Below, in pieces: positions 17,774 through 26,921 of a stretch of 54,962 bases of DNA (within the stretch, counting starts at the first letter, position 1; every line of letters starts with the position of its first letter). The stretch spans positions 2,306,946 to 2,361,907 of the forward strand of contig NZ_LT854640.1 in NCBI RefSeq assembly GCF_900184255.1. Direction: 5' to 3'. The position numbers and the translations under genes are program-made. The notes below the pieces were generated by a model. That model was given only the letters and a program-made list of their open reading frames with translations, was not told the DNA's origin and searched no databases. This DNA comes from Haloimpatiens massiliensis. Lineage in GTDB: Bacteria; Bacillota; Clostridia; Clostridiales; Clostridiaceae.

Positions 17774-17820
17774 AATTTATTACTTGATATTTAATATTAA
17801 TAAAAATGGGGGCTGTAAAT

Positions 17821-19053
17821 ATGAAATCATTATTAAAAAATAGAAGCGCTATGTTATTGACAATTTCAAGAGCTTTTTCTAGGTCTGGAGATGCTCTTGA
17901 AACTCTTGCTCTTCTTTATCTTGTTTATGACTTAACCGGTTCTGGACTTGCAATGGGAAGCTTAATGCTTTTTAGCGTTCTTCCTAATGCTATAATAAGC
18001 CCTTTTGCTGGAGTAGTTGCAGATAAGTATAATAAAAAGAAAATTATGTTCATTGCTGAAATCACAAGAACTATATGTATATTAATTATTCCTATTTTAA
18101 TGTACACAAACTCCATTGCACTATGGCATATTTATTTAATTTCCGTAATCGTATCCATAGCTGAAAGTTTCTTTGAACCTACAGTAGGCATAACCTTTGT
18201 ATTAGTTGTAGGTAAAGAAAATATGCCTTTAGCCAACAGCGTTGGTACTACTTTAAACCATATCATGCGAATTGTTGGCTATAGTTTAAGCGGTATCATT
18301 ATGACAACCATAGGCAAAGAACCTCTTTTTATCATTGACTCTTTAACCTTTCTCCTATCAGCTATTACTGCTATAATTATTACTATTCCTAATATGGAGA
18401 AAACAAAGGATGAAGAAGCAAATAACTTCATACAGGAACTTAAAAGTGGGTTTTCTTATGTAATTAAAAATAACTTAATTGTGGTTATTCTTTTTGTTGT
18501 ACTTTTAGCTCAATTTTTAAGTACTCCTCTTGAAACTTATATTCCACTTATAATAAACAAAGTTCTAAAAGTTTCAAACACTTGGGCTGGCTACTTTTCC
18601 ACTGCTACAATTGTAGGCGCATTAATTGGAACCATACTATATCCTGTATTAGTAAAAACCAAAATCAAACTCCAACATGTTTATCTTTTTGGATTATCAT
18701 TTTTCGCTATAGCTCTAGGATTTAGTACTCTCTTAATTACTCCTTTTTACTTCGCATTTATGTTTTTTATTTGTGGTTTAATTTTATCTCTCATAGGGGT
18801 TTGGAGCTTTACAGAAATTCAGTTGCTTGTGGATATAAATTATTTAGGCAGAGTAGGCTCCATAATAACTATGATTTGTTTAATAAGCTCTCCTTTATCT
18901 GGAGTAATATTTGGTGCTTTAGCGGACAAAGTATTTATTCCTATTATTTTCAAATACCTTGCCTTAAGCTGCTTAATAATTAGTATTATATCCTATATGT
19001 TAACCAAATTTGCTTATAAATCTGCCCCTAAAACCCAGCCAATAGAAGGGTAA
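17821..19053 (+). CDS. MFS transporter (drug efflux type, MFS_3-like)
   Basis: 410 residues from the ATG at 17821, chosen because GGGGGCT precedes it; an ATG at 17806 lies within that site. About 12 membrane helices. The loop 2-3 signature is GVVADKYNKKKIM, and GALADK appears near the end. The family includes macrolide efflux-type (MefA-like) pumps. It is co-directional with the upstream HTH gene and ends at a REP-like hairpin terminator. Confidence 0.85.
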   Translation: MKSLLKNRSAMLLTISRAFSRSGDALETLALLYLVYDLTGSGLAMGSLMLFSVLPNAIISPFAGVVADKYNKKKIMFIAEITRTICILIIPILMYTNSIALWHIYLISVIVSIAESFFEPTVGITFVLVVGKENMPLANSVGTTLNHIMRIVGYSLSGIIMTTIGKEPLFIIDSLTFLLSAITAIIITIPNMEKTKDEEANNFIQELKSGFSYVIKNNLIVVILFVVLLAQFLSTPLETYIPLIINKVLKVSNTWAGYFSTATIVGALIGTILYPVLVKTKIKLQHVYLFGLSFFAIALGFSTLLITPFYFAFMFFICGLILSLIGVWSFTEIQLLVDINYLGRVGSIITMICLISSPLSGVIFGALADKVFIPIIFKYLALSCLIISIISYMLTKFAYKSAPKTQPIEG

Positions 19054-19069
19054 TCTTGGTGAAAACTTT

Positions 19070-19113
19070 TTAGGACAGTTAAGAACTTTTCCATTAGTTC
19101 TTAACCGTCCTAA
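19070..19113. terminator. REP-like inverted pair acting as bidirectional terminator
   Basis: TTAGGACAGTTAAGAAC and GTTCTTAACCGTCCTAA form 17-bp arms with a single mismatch, directly after the MFS gene and facing the convergent nucleoside hydrolase gene. Confidence 0.75.
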
Positions 19114-19129
19114 ATTTGCTTTACCTATC

Positions 19130-19310
19130 TTTATCATCTATGTTTTTTATTTTTTATGTTTTTCACTTCTTACTTCTTACTTTTTACTTCTTACTTCTTA
19201 CTTTTTACCTTTTACTTCTTACTTCTTACTTTTTACCTTTTACCTTTTACCTTTTACTTCTTACTTCTTACTTCTTACTTCTTACTTCTTACTTTTTATT
19301 TTTTATGCTT
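19130..19310. repeat. CTTCTTA/CTTTTTA heptamer array
   Basis: About 24 consecutive 7-base words (CTTCTTA, CTTTTTA, CCTTTTA). The array creates an artificial reading frame rich in Leu, Phe and Tyr with a seven-residue period; no ribosome binding site precedes it. Confidence 0.9.
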
Positions 19311-19351
19311 GTTTATGACTTCTTAAATATCAGTTATACCTAATTATCTTC

Positions 19352-20290
19352 TTACATAAACTCTGGGAAAACCTTGTTAAAGAACATATCAAAAAATTTA
19401 TCTGCATGAACTTCAGTTAAAACATGACAATTAGGTTTTCTTTTATAAAAATTCTTTTCATCCACAATGGTTTGTCCAATAGCTATGCCCTCTGTAACCA
19501 CCTGAGCATAGGAATGTATTCCCTCAGCCAATGTTTTATCTACGAAATATGCTAAAGCCAATGCATCGTGAACTAAACATCCAATAATCTTTTCCTGCTC
19601 CCAGTAAAAATCCAAATAAAATCTTGAAGCATCAAATAAAAACTTTGAAACAGGAGTATTAAAATGTCTAAAAAGTTCCATATGCTCAGGCTTTAACACC
19701 ACTTTAGAAGTAACATCCAATCCCACCATGGTAAAAGGTGCTTTGATATTTTCCAAAACATACTGTACTGCATGGGGATCTACCCAATAATTAAATTCTC
19801 CCACAGGTGAACAGTTCCCAGGAACTCTAAATGCTCCACCCATGGATACAATTTCTTTAACCTTATTGAAAGTTTCCATATCCCTTTCCATAGCAGTGGC
19901 CAAATTAGTTAATGGAGCTAAGGAAACTATGCTCACGTCCTTATGGTTTCTTAAGGTTTTCAATATAAAATCTGCTGCATTGTCATGAATTAGGCGTTCA
20001 TCTACATCCTCTAAAAATGCATTACCTAGACCATCTTTTCCGTGAACCTCACTAGCAGTAACAAGCTTTCTCTTTAAAGGCCCTTCAGCCCCAATATAAA
20101 CTGGAATATCTAATCTACCCATTAGCTTTAATATTTTTAAAGCATTTTGGGCAGCAGTAATGGCCTGAATATTTCCTCCAAGAGTTGTAATTCCAAGGAT
20201 ATCAAGTTCCTCACATTTTAGTGCCAGAACAAGTGCAAATCCATCATCTATACCTGGATCGCAATCAATTATAATTTTCTTTTTTATCAT
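19352..20290 (-). CDS. Inosine/uridine-preferring nucleoside hydrolase
   Basis: 312 residues. The Ca2+-binding signature DCDPGIDD is at 9-16. A central MGGAFRVPGNCSPVGEFNYWVDP segment and a late HDALALAYF supply the other active-site groups of the IUNH family. It cleaves the N-glycosidic bond of ribonucleosides to give base and ribose in salvage. Single gene; a full repeat A copy lies in its upstream region. Confidence 0.93.
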   Translation of the reverse strand: MIKKKIIIDCDPGIDDGFALVLALKCEELDILGITTLGGNIQAITAAQNALKILKLMGRLDIPVYIGAEGPLKRKLVTASEVHGKDGLGNAFLEDVDERLIHDNAADFILKTLRNHKDVSIVSLAPLTNLATAMERDMETFNKVKEIVSMGGAFRVPGNCSPVGEFNYWVDPHAVQYVLENIKAPFTMVGLDVTSKVVLKPEHMELFRHFNTPVSKFLFDASRFYLDFYWEQEKIIGCLVHDALALAYFVDKTLAEGIHSYAQVVTEGIAIGQTIVDEKNFYKRKPNCHVLTEVHADKFFDMFFNKVFPEFM

Positions 20291-20361
20291 CTGTATTACC
20301 TCATTTCTTTATGTTCTATACATTATTTATTTCAGCTTTATATATCTTATAATAATACCTA

Positions 20362-20673
20362 TGATTATCCCACAAAAGCATTATATTACCTGAATTATGA
20401 AATTTCTCTGGAATGACTTGCATAAGAAGCAAAGGAACTGTTTAAATTTAATTTTAGAAATTCTTCTTTTAGACAGATAAAATTATCGTAAGCCTTAAAA
20501 GGACGCCAGGCTAGCGAACCTGAGGCAGGACGCTGAATGTGAGCGTTAGATAATTTTATATGGCTAAAAGATTAGAATTTCTTAAATTAAATTTATTGTT
20601 CCGAACTCTTATGCAAGTTATGGAGGAGAAATTTCATAATTCCATTACATTGTACCTTATTGTGGGTTAATCA
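20362..20673. repeat. Repeat A copy 4, full length
   Basis: About 312 bp, with TACCTA immediately outside both ends, a clear 6-bp target duplication. The interior is nearly identical to copy 2, but the first core hairpin is changed (GCCTTAAAAGG instead of GCCTGGCAAGG). Confidence 0.93.
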
Positions 20674-20706
20674 TACCTATATGTTTTACTTATTTCCTAT
20701 TATACT

Positions 20707-20744
20707 CTAAAAAACCCCTTAAATAGTCACCTATTTAAGGGGTT
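20707..20744 (-). terminator. Intrinsic terminator of the cold shock gene
   Basis: AACCCCTTAAATAG (20713-20726) and CTATTTAAGGGGTT (20731-20744) are perfect arms followed by a U run on the minus strand. Confidence 0.88.
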
Positions 20745-20763
20745 AAAATATTCACTAATCAAA

Positions 20764-20961
20764 TTATAGTATAGTAATATTTTCTGCTTGTGGTCCTTTT
20801 TGTCCTTGAACTACGTCATAAGAAACCTTTTGACCTTCTTCAAGAGTTTTGAAACCATCTGTATTTATTTGAGAAAAATGTGCGAAAACATCTTTTCCAT
20901 CTTCTCCTGTAATAAATCCAAATCCTTTTTCTGAATTAAACCATTTAACTGTACCAGTCAT
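20764..20961 (-). CDS. Cold shock protein, CspA family
   Basis: 65 residues, one OB-fold domain with RNP1 KGFGFI and RNP2 VFAHF. It binds single-stranded nucleic acid and melts RNA structure. The gene has a strong promoter with a 140-base leader, typical of temperature-responsive csp mRNAs. Start ATG with GGAGG upstream. Monocistronic. Confidence 0.97.
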   Translation of the reverse strand: MTGTVKWFNSEKGFGFITGEDGKDVFAHFSQINTDGFKTLEEGQKVSYDVVQGQKGPQAENITIL

Positions 20962-21108
20962 ATAACGTGTACCTCCGAAATTTTATTTTCCTTAAACTTT
21001 TTGTAATAATGCACCAATAAAATTTCGATTAATAAATCATTTATTTTATAATACTAATTGAAATATATCTGTGTTATATTATTTACTATTCATTTAAGCA
21101 ATAGATTG
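20962..21108 (-). promoter_or_regulatory. Long 5' leader of the cold shock gene
   Basis: A leader of about 140 bases between promoter and start. Long leaders of csp genes fold differently in the cold; no specific fold was computed here. Confidence 0.5.
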
Positions 21109-21137
21109 ATTATACCATACTTTATTATATAAAGCAA
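21109..21137 (-). promoter_or_regulatory. Sigma-A promoter of the cold shock gene
   Basis: The minus strand reads TTGCTT, 17 bases, TATAAT, preceded by an extended AT-rich stretch. Confidence 0.75.
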
Positions 21138-21270
21138 TACGTTTTTTACAATTATTTTATTTTAAGTCAACAATACCCGTACAAGATTCAAATAGCCCTT
21201 GTAAAATCTCTCTTTACTTACACTAAAGTAAGGTTTTCTTCATTAAATCAATGTTCCTCTTAATCTTATT

Positions 21271-21936
21271 CTATTTAAAAGGCAAAAGAAACAGCACTGA
21301 GAAAAAATGACACATACTTCCTCCAAGTACAAAAACATGCCAAATAGGATGCGCATAACGTAGATTGTCCTTAGAATAAAAATATGCACCTACAGTATAA
21401 GTAACTCCACCAGCTACAAGCATAACTAAACTTATAGTTGATATTGAAAAATACAGTTTCTTTAGTGAAATAACTATGAACCAGCCCATAGCTATATAGA
21501 TTATGGTTGAAATTTTGCCAAGCCTTCCATCCTCAAGTTCTTCATGTTTTCCTAAAACAATTGCTTTAAAAACTATGCCTAAAATTGCAAGTCCCCACTG
21601 GATTCCAAATATGGTCCATCCTAAAGGTCCTCTTAAAACAGTTAAAGTATAAGGAGTATATGTTCCTGCAATTAGTACAAAGATAGACGAATGATCAAAA
21701 ACTCTCAACACTTTCTTTGCTTTTTTAGACTGTATACTGTGATACAAAGTTGAAAATAAATATAAAAGCACAAGGCTAGAACCAAATATTGTGAAAGACA
21801 CCACATACCAAGCATCCCCATATATAGCGGAAAAAACAATGAGAATTACAAGGGCTGCAATAGCTATAAGTGTCCCCACTCCATGTATTACTGCATTTGC
21901 AATCTCCTCACCCTTAGTATAATATTTATTTACCAT
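21271..21936 (-). CDS. Hemolysin III / YqfA-type PAQR membrane protein
   Basis: 221 residues, seven membrane helices. The conserved metal-site residues of the PAQR/CREST superfamily are visible: NAVIHGVG near the N-terminus, LYHSIQ in the middle, and HPIWHVFVLGGSMCHFF at the end. In bacteria the family affects membrane fluidity or lipid metabolism; the hemolysin name is historical. Ordinary length. Single gene with AGGAG upstream. Confidence 0.92.
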   Translation of the reverse strand: MVNKYYTKGEEIANAVIHGVGTLIAIAALVILIVFSAIYGDAWYVVSFTIFGSSLVLLYLFSTLYHSIQSKKAKKVLRVFDHSSIFVLIAGTYTPYTLTVLRGPLGWTIFGIQWGLAILGIVFKAIVLGKHEELEDGRLGKISTIIYIAMGWFIVISLKKLYFSISTISLVMLVAGGVTYTVGAYFYSKDNLRYAHPIWHVFVLGGSMCHFFSVLFLLPFK

Positions 21937-22217
21937 AAATACTCCTCCATTAATAAAAGCACCTCAAGGATGCATTTTTCAAAATTTTAATTCTTCACAA
22001 GCAAAATATATCTTCTTTTATTCATTATCTGTTCATTTGTCATCCATAAATTATTTGTATATATCTAATATTATTATACACCACGGCTCCTAAGGGTGTA
22101 AAATTTATCTGCTTATTATATAGAATTACCGTTCACCATTTAATTTGTAAAAAGGTATAAACCCATATGTGTTTCATGACTAAAATATAAGCCACGTATT
22201 AGCTAATTCTCAATACA

Positions 22218-22478
22218 TTAACGCCTATTGGCCAATTCTTCTCTATTATAAATTTTAGATTTTATAACTATTTCTTTCATAATGTTGTAAAAGCATTTAT
22301 TTTTATCCCCTTTTACATCTTCATAAAGTTTTAAAAATTCATCACAGTAATCTCTATCTTTATCTATGTTATTAACCATTTGCAACTGAATTTTATTTAC
22401 TTGTTCAAACTTTCTCTTTCTTAATGCATTAGAAATATTTAATATATCGGTTTTTATTTTCACTTCATTTTTAAACAT
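22218..22478 (-). CDS. Small cytoplasmic protein of unknown function
   Basis: 86 residues, mostly charged and helical, with no signal or membrane segment. AAGGAGAAAAAAT precedes the ATG, which supports real translation. It contains one Cys pair (DYCDEF ... NKCFYNIM). I do not recognise the family. Isolated gene with a minimal repeat A copy upstream. Confidence 0.6.
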   Translation of the reverse strand: MFKNEVKIKTDILNISNALRKRKFEQVNKIQLQMVNNIDKDRDYCDEFLKLYEDVKGDKNKCFYNIMKEIVIKSKIYNREELANRR

Positions 22479-22650
22479 ATTTTTTCTCCTTATATAAACT
22501 TTTTTACTAAATTATAACATAAAACTAACCTAGTTGTAACATTGTATTTCAAAATTCTCATTATATATTACATATATTACCTATATTGCATATCGCATAA
22601 GCTAAATAAATAGTTTATAATATACATAATATTTAAAAAAATATATACTC

Positions 22651-22734
22651 TGATTAACCCACAATAAGGTACAATGTGGTGGAATTATGAAATTTCATAA
22701 TTCAAGTAATATAATGCTTTTTGTGGGTTAATCA
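22651..22734. repeat. Repeat A copy 5, 84-bp palindromic form
   Basis: TGATTAACCCACAATAAGG is joined through GAATTATGAAATTTCATAATTC to the opposite end ...CTTTTTGTGGGTTAATCA, with no core. TACTC flanks both ends as a 5-bp target duplication. Confidence 0.93.
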
Positions 22735-22779
22735 TACTCTTTAATAATATATATTTTTTGATATAAATGGTAATTATTA

Positions 22780-23667
22780 TTGGAGGTGAGGATCATAATT
22801 AAAGAAATTAAAGCCAAAACCATATTGGGTACTATGAAATCTCCAGATTCTTGGTTCGGAGTAAAATATAATATGAATTTATATAAAGGTTGTGAACACA
22901 GATGCATATACTGTGACTCCCGAAGTGAATGTTACCAAATAGAAAATTTTGATGACGTGCTAGTAAAAATAAACGCTGAAGAAATACTAAATAAAGAGCT
23001 TAAAGGTAAAAAAGTCAAAGGTATAGTTGGCACTGGTTCTATGAGCGATCCCTATACTCCAGCGGAAGCAAAATACGGATTAACAAGAAAAGCTTTATCT
23101 TTAATAGCATTTTATAATTTCTCCGTGCATATTGTAACTAAAAGTAATTTAGTATTAAGGGATTTAGATATATTAAAACTAATTAACAGAAACTATGCCA
23201 ATGTAGCCTTTACCATTACCACTACAGATGATGCTTTAGCAAAAAAAATCGAGCCTCTAGCTCCATATCCTTCCGAAAGATTTGAAGCTATGAAAGAGCT
23301 TTCTAGGGCTGGAATACGCACAGGCGTTACAATGATGCCTATTCTTCCCTTTATTGAAGATAATAAAGAAAATATTGAAAGCATCATAAAAAATACCACC
23401 AAATATGGTGGTAAATATATAGTCCCTTGGTTTGGAATGACTCTAAGAGACAGGCAACGCAGCTACTATTACTCAAAACTAAATGCTCTATTTCCTGATT
23501 TAAAAGCTAAGTATGAAAATATTTATGGAAATAAATACATGTGCAATGTTCCCAATAATAAATCTCTATATAATTTTTTTAAAGAAAAATGTGCACAATA
23601 CGGTCTGGGTAGCCAGATGAAAGATGCCTATTACCATGAAAAAATTGAGCAATTGAAGCTATTTTAG
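22780..23667 (+). CDS. Radical SAM protein, spore photoproduct lyase-like
   Basis: Up to 295 residues. CEHRCIYC is the Cx3CxxC motif that holds the 4Fe-4S cluster and SAM, and the family's GTGSMSDPYTPAE segment follows. It belongs to the SPL-related (Rv2578c-like) group of unknown substrate rather than true spore photoproduct lyase. The start is odd: the coordinate given is a TTG, but GGAGGTGAGG overlaps it. The expected start is five or six codons on (22795-22800), where the codons are ATA and ATT, giving a product beginning (M)IKEIKAKTILG. A non-AUG start, or a mutated ATG, is likely. Confidence 0.85.
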   Translation: MEVRIIIKEIKAKTILGTMKSPDSWFGVKYNMNLYKGCEHRCIYCDSRSECYQIENFDDVLVKINAEEILNKELKGKKVKGIVGTGSMSDPYTPAEAKYGLTRKALSLIAFYNFSVHIVTKSNLVLRDLDILKLINRNYANVAFTITTTDDALAKKIEPLAPYPSERFEAMKELSRAGIRTGVTMMPILPFIEDNKENIESIIKNTTKYGGKYIVPWFGMTLRDRQRSYYYSKLNALFPDLKAKYENIYGNKYMCNVPNNKSLYNFFKEKCAQYGLGSQMKDAYYHEKIEQLKLF

Positions 23668-23772
23668 TAATAATGTCTTAGAAACAAACGTTTCCGTGAA
23701 GTTCTTGGTCTATCGTGAAGTTTTTATTAAATTTATTTACCAAATGGTTATTTATCTATAAATTATCTATAA

Positions 23773-25005
23773 TTATTTCTTTATAATTATTTCTTTTCCC
23801 TTTTTACGCCATTTTGCAAATTCAGCTGTAGCTGTAAAAAGTACATCTGTGGATGAGTTAAGTGCTGTTTCGAAAGAATCCTGCAGTACACCTACTATAA
23901 ATCCCACGCCTACTACCTTCATAGCAATATCGTTTGGAATACCGAACAAGCTACATGCTAAAGGAATAAGTAATAATGAACCACCAGCTACTCCAGAAGC
24001 CCCACAAGCAGATACAGCTGACAATACACTCAAGATTACCGCTGTAGCAAAATCCACTTTAATACCAAGAGTATTAACTGCTGCCAGTGTCAACACAGAA
24101 ATTGTAACAGCTGCACCAGCCATATTAATAGTAGCACCTAAAGGAATTGATACTGAATAAGTATCACTATCCAAACCCAATTTTTTACACAAACTCATGT
24201 TTACGGGAATGTTTGCAGCAGAGCTACGTGTAAAGAATGCTGTAATACCACTCTCCTTTAAACACTTAAATACAAGGGGATATGGATTTTTACGAATATT
24301 TAGAAATACAATAATTGGATTCACAACAAGAGCAATAAAAATCATACAACCAATTAAAACAGCAAGTAACTGTCCATAACCAAATAACGCCTGTATACCA
24401 CTAGTAGTAATAGAATCAAATACTAAACCCATAATTCCTAGCGGAGCAAAATTAATAACCCATCTTACCATTTGAGATACTGCATCTGAAAAATTATTAA
24501 TCATAGTTTTTGTAGATTCAGGTGCACCTCTTAAAGCAAATCCAAGAAGTGTTGCCCAAGATAATATACCAATATAATTTGCATTATAAATTGCTTTTAC
24601 TGGATTATCAACAACATTTAAAAGCAGTGCTTTTAGAACCTCTACCACTCCTCCAGGCGGCGTCACATTTTGGGCTCCTCCTGCAAGTTCTATACTTACC
24701 GGGAATACAAAACTTGCAATAACAGCAACAAGTCCAGCTAAAAATGTTCCCAAAAGATAGAGGAATATAATAGATTTCATATTAGTTTCATGACCACTTT
24801 TATGTTGAGATATGGCAGCCATAACCAAGAAGAATACTAGCACAGGCGCAATAGCTTTTAAAGCCCCTACAAACAAAGAACCAAAAATCGCCACTGGCTT
24901 TGCTACATTAGGAACTGTTATAGCTAATATAATACCCACTATCAAACCTATAATAATTCTTTTTACTAAACTTAAATTATTCCATTTGTTAATTAAATTT
25001 TTCAT
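23773..25005 (-). CDS. sstT: Serine/threonine:Na+ symporter
   Basis: 410 residues of the dicarboxylate/amino acid:cation symporter family in its short SstT branch. Eight membrane helices and two re-entrant loops are expected. FFTRSSAANIPVNMSLCKKLGL and SIPLGATINMAGAAVTI are the substrate and Na+ binding segments typical of SstT. It takes up serine and threonine. Monocistronic. Confidence 0.94.
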   Translation of the reverse strand: MKNLINKWNNLSLVKRIIIGLIVGIILAITVPNVAKPVAIFGSLFVGALKAIAPVLVFFLVMAAISQHKSGHETNMKSIIFLYLLGTFLAGLVAVIASFVFPVSIELAGGAQNVTPPGGVVEVLKALLLNVVDNPVKAIYNANYIGILSWATLLGFALRGAPESTKTMINNFSDAVSQMVRWVINFAPLGIMGLVFDSITTSGIQALFGYGQLLAVLIGCMIFIALVVNPIIVFLNIRKNPYPLVFKCLKESGITAFFTRSSAANIPVNMSLCKKLGLDSDTYSVSIPLGATINMAGAAVTISVLTLAAVNTLGIKVDFATAVILSVLSAVSACGASGVAGGSLLLIPLACSLFGIPNDIAMKVVGVGFIVGVLQDSFETALNSSTDVLFTATAEFAKWRKKGKEIIIKK

Positions 25006-25743
25006 AACCTTTTCATCCCCTTCTTAAATATATTTTAAACATTTTGCAAGTATAAATGAAATGTGAATATTTTATTTATGCAATAATATTATAGGTAGTC
25101 AGTACATTTCACTGCTCAATAACGCACATTATTGAAATTCAAATACGCATTGCATCCTTTTAAATATAATGCTTGTAAAAATATTTTCACTTTATATTCA
25201 TTAAAAATTATGAGGTATTGATATTGTATCAAATATTCTGAATTTAGAAAAGAGAAATATATTGGAAATTCATATCTATACATTAACACACTATTACTTG
25301 TTCCCTCTAACAGCACATATTATGTATTTTTTAATGTAACAAATATTCGAACATAATACATATAAAAGTTAACAGGAAAATACTTTATTACTAAATTTTT
25401 CGAACTTTAAATAAGAAATTTATAATTTATATATAGTTTTCTTATGAATACATTGTATCCATACGCTTGACTCTGTAGAAAAATATTGTGAATAATTTAA
25501 TTATAAAAATTCAAAATAGTAACATAATACTTTTAATATTATTCTTAACTGTATTCGTCATATCACTGATAACACTAATTTATATTATATTTCCAACCCT
25601 TTTTATCAATACATTTTTTACTAAAATATGAAATTATAAATTATATTTCCAACATTTGTTTTGTAAAGTTGATAAAAAAATATCACTATGTTATACTTGT
25701 TTTGGGTCAATTGTAAATATTTAATATTAAGGGGGAATTTTAA
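25006..25743. other. Divergent intergenic region between sstT and a secreted protein gene
   Basis: About 740 bp, very AT-rich. A 66-codon frame at 25116-25316 has no ribosome binding site and no recognisable product, so it is not called. The only clear signal is the promoter at 25670-25697. Confidence 0.6.
25670..25697 (+). promoter_or_regulatory. Candidate promoter of the secreted FTP/PepSY-like protein
   Basis: TTGATA, 16 bases, TATACT, about 45 bases before the GGGGG ribosome binding site. Confidence 0.6.
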
Positions 25744-26553
25744 ATGAAAAGTAAATTTGTATCATTATTGGTTTGCATGACCACTTCTTTATCTCTTGTA
25801 TCAATGCCAAAGGTACAAGCTCAAGCCGTTGAATGTCAAAACATTAAGCAAGTTCAATGTTCTAGCACATCAACACAAAAAACTCAAGACAACAAAACGT
25901 ACATTAAAAAAATTGAACAATCTCCATCTGTATTTTTAGGAGATAAGGAAATTAAAAATGCACCTAAGTATGTTAATGGTATACTTTCGCCTAAAATGTC
26001 GAAAAATTCCGACAACATAATGGATTTCTTTGAAATTAATAAAGATATATTTAGAATATCCGATCCAAAGAACCAGCTTGAACTCCTAAGGGATTCTGGT
26101 AATGTTTTTAGATTTTCGCAGGTAGTTAACGGCATTACTACTGATAACACTTATATTGTTATTTTTAATGACAACAACCAAATAGAAACTGTTCATGGAG
26201 TATTCGATAATAGTCTTTACGAAGCAAATTCTGAAGCAAATGTAACACCTATAATTACAAAAGGACAAGCTTTCCAAATAGCAAAAGCACATGAAATATC
26301 AAATATTCATAACGACCCTAGATTACCAGCTGGATCAAAAGAGAATCTTATAAAGACTTTAATTGGACTAGAATGCCCAGACTATAATAAGATTAAAACA
26401 TATATCTGCAAATATACAGGATATGATGAATTCAAAAAAGGAAAATACTTCAAGACTTATAAGATTGAAAATATGGGACTAGCGGATGTATATGTTTCTG
26501 TTACAACAGGTGAGATTATATCAAATAGATCCTTAATAATGTATAACAACTAA
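25744..26553 (+). CDS. Secreted stand-alone FTP/PepSY propeptide-like protein
   Basis: 269 residues. A signal peptide is visible at 1-27 with probable cleavage after VQAQA. Residues 75-155 look like the fungalysin/thermolysin propeptide (FTP) domain: FFEINKDIFRISDPKNQLEL ... FSQVVNGITTDNTYIVIF. Residues 170-265 look like a PepSY half-domain ending DVYVSVTTGEIIS. The catalytic M4 domain with HExxH is absent and there is no downstream protease gene. It could be a secreted inhibitor or folding helper of an M4 protease, or an unrelated PepSY protein. This is a fold-level call by eye. Confidence 0.65.
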   Translation: MKSKFVSLLVCMTTSLSLVSMPKVQAQAVECQNIKQVQCSSTSTQKTQDNKTYIKKIEQSPSVFLGDKEIKNAPKYVNGILSPKMSKNSDNIMDFFEINKDIFRISDPKNQLELLRDSGNVFRFSQVVNGITTDNTYIVIFNDNNQIETVHGVFDNSLYEANSEANVTPIITKGQAFQIAKAHEISNIHNDPRLPAGSKENLIKTLIGLECPDYNKIKTYICKYTGYDEFKKGKYFKTYKIENMGLADVYVSVTTGEIISNRSLIMYNN

Positions 26554-26578
26554 TTTTATATCTAAAAATATATAATTT

Positions 26579-26713
26579 TGATTAACCCACAAAAAGGTAC
26601 AATGCGATGGAATTATGAAATTTCTCCTCCATGCCTTTCATAAGAGCTAGGAACAATAAGTTTAATTTGAGAAATTTCATAATTCAGGTAATGTAATGCT
26701 TATTGTGGGTTAA
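26579..26713. repeat. Repeat A copy 6, 135-bp form in inverted orientation
   Basis: TGATTAACCCACAAAAAGG to ...GTGGGTTAATCA, keeping parts of both arms (CATGCCTTTCATAAGAGC and ACAATAAGTTTAATT) but no core. TAATTT flanks both ends as a 6-bp target duplication. Confidence 0.92.
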
Positions 26714-26824
26714 TCATAATTTTATTAAGTTACCTTTAATATCATACACTTTCTTCGAGACATTTAAGATAGAATAGCTAAATAGTATACTTATTTGTAA
26801 TCTATTTAGAGACATACTTATATT

Positions 26825-26893
26825 TAGGGACAGTTAAACTTAAATAGCTAGATAATATGCAAATTACCAGCTAAAAGTTGTTAACTGTCCCCT
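26825..26893. repeat. REP-like inverted pair after argS
   Basis: AGGGACAGTTAA and TTAACTGTCCCCT face each other over about 45 bases, just past the argS stop. It may serve as its terminator. Confidence 0.7.
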
Positions 26894-26921
26894 ATTTTCT
26901 CTTTTTTTATTTTCCTTTAAC

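Noticed and set aside
19116..19343. 75-codon plus-strand frame rich in Leu, Phe and Tyr
   Set aside because: It is an artefact of the CTTCTTA heptamer array: the protein repeats every seven residues and has no ribosome binding site.
25116..25316. 66-codon minus-strand frame upstream of sstT
   Set aside because: No ribosome binding site, no signal or domain, and composition like the surrounding intergenic DNA.
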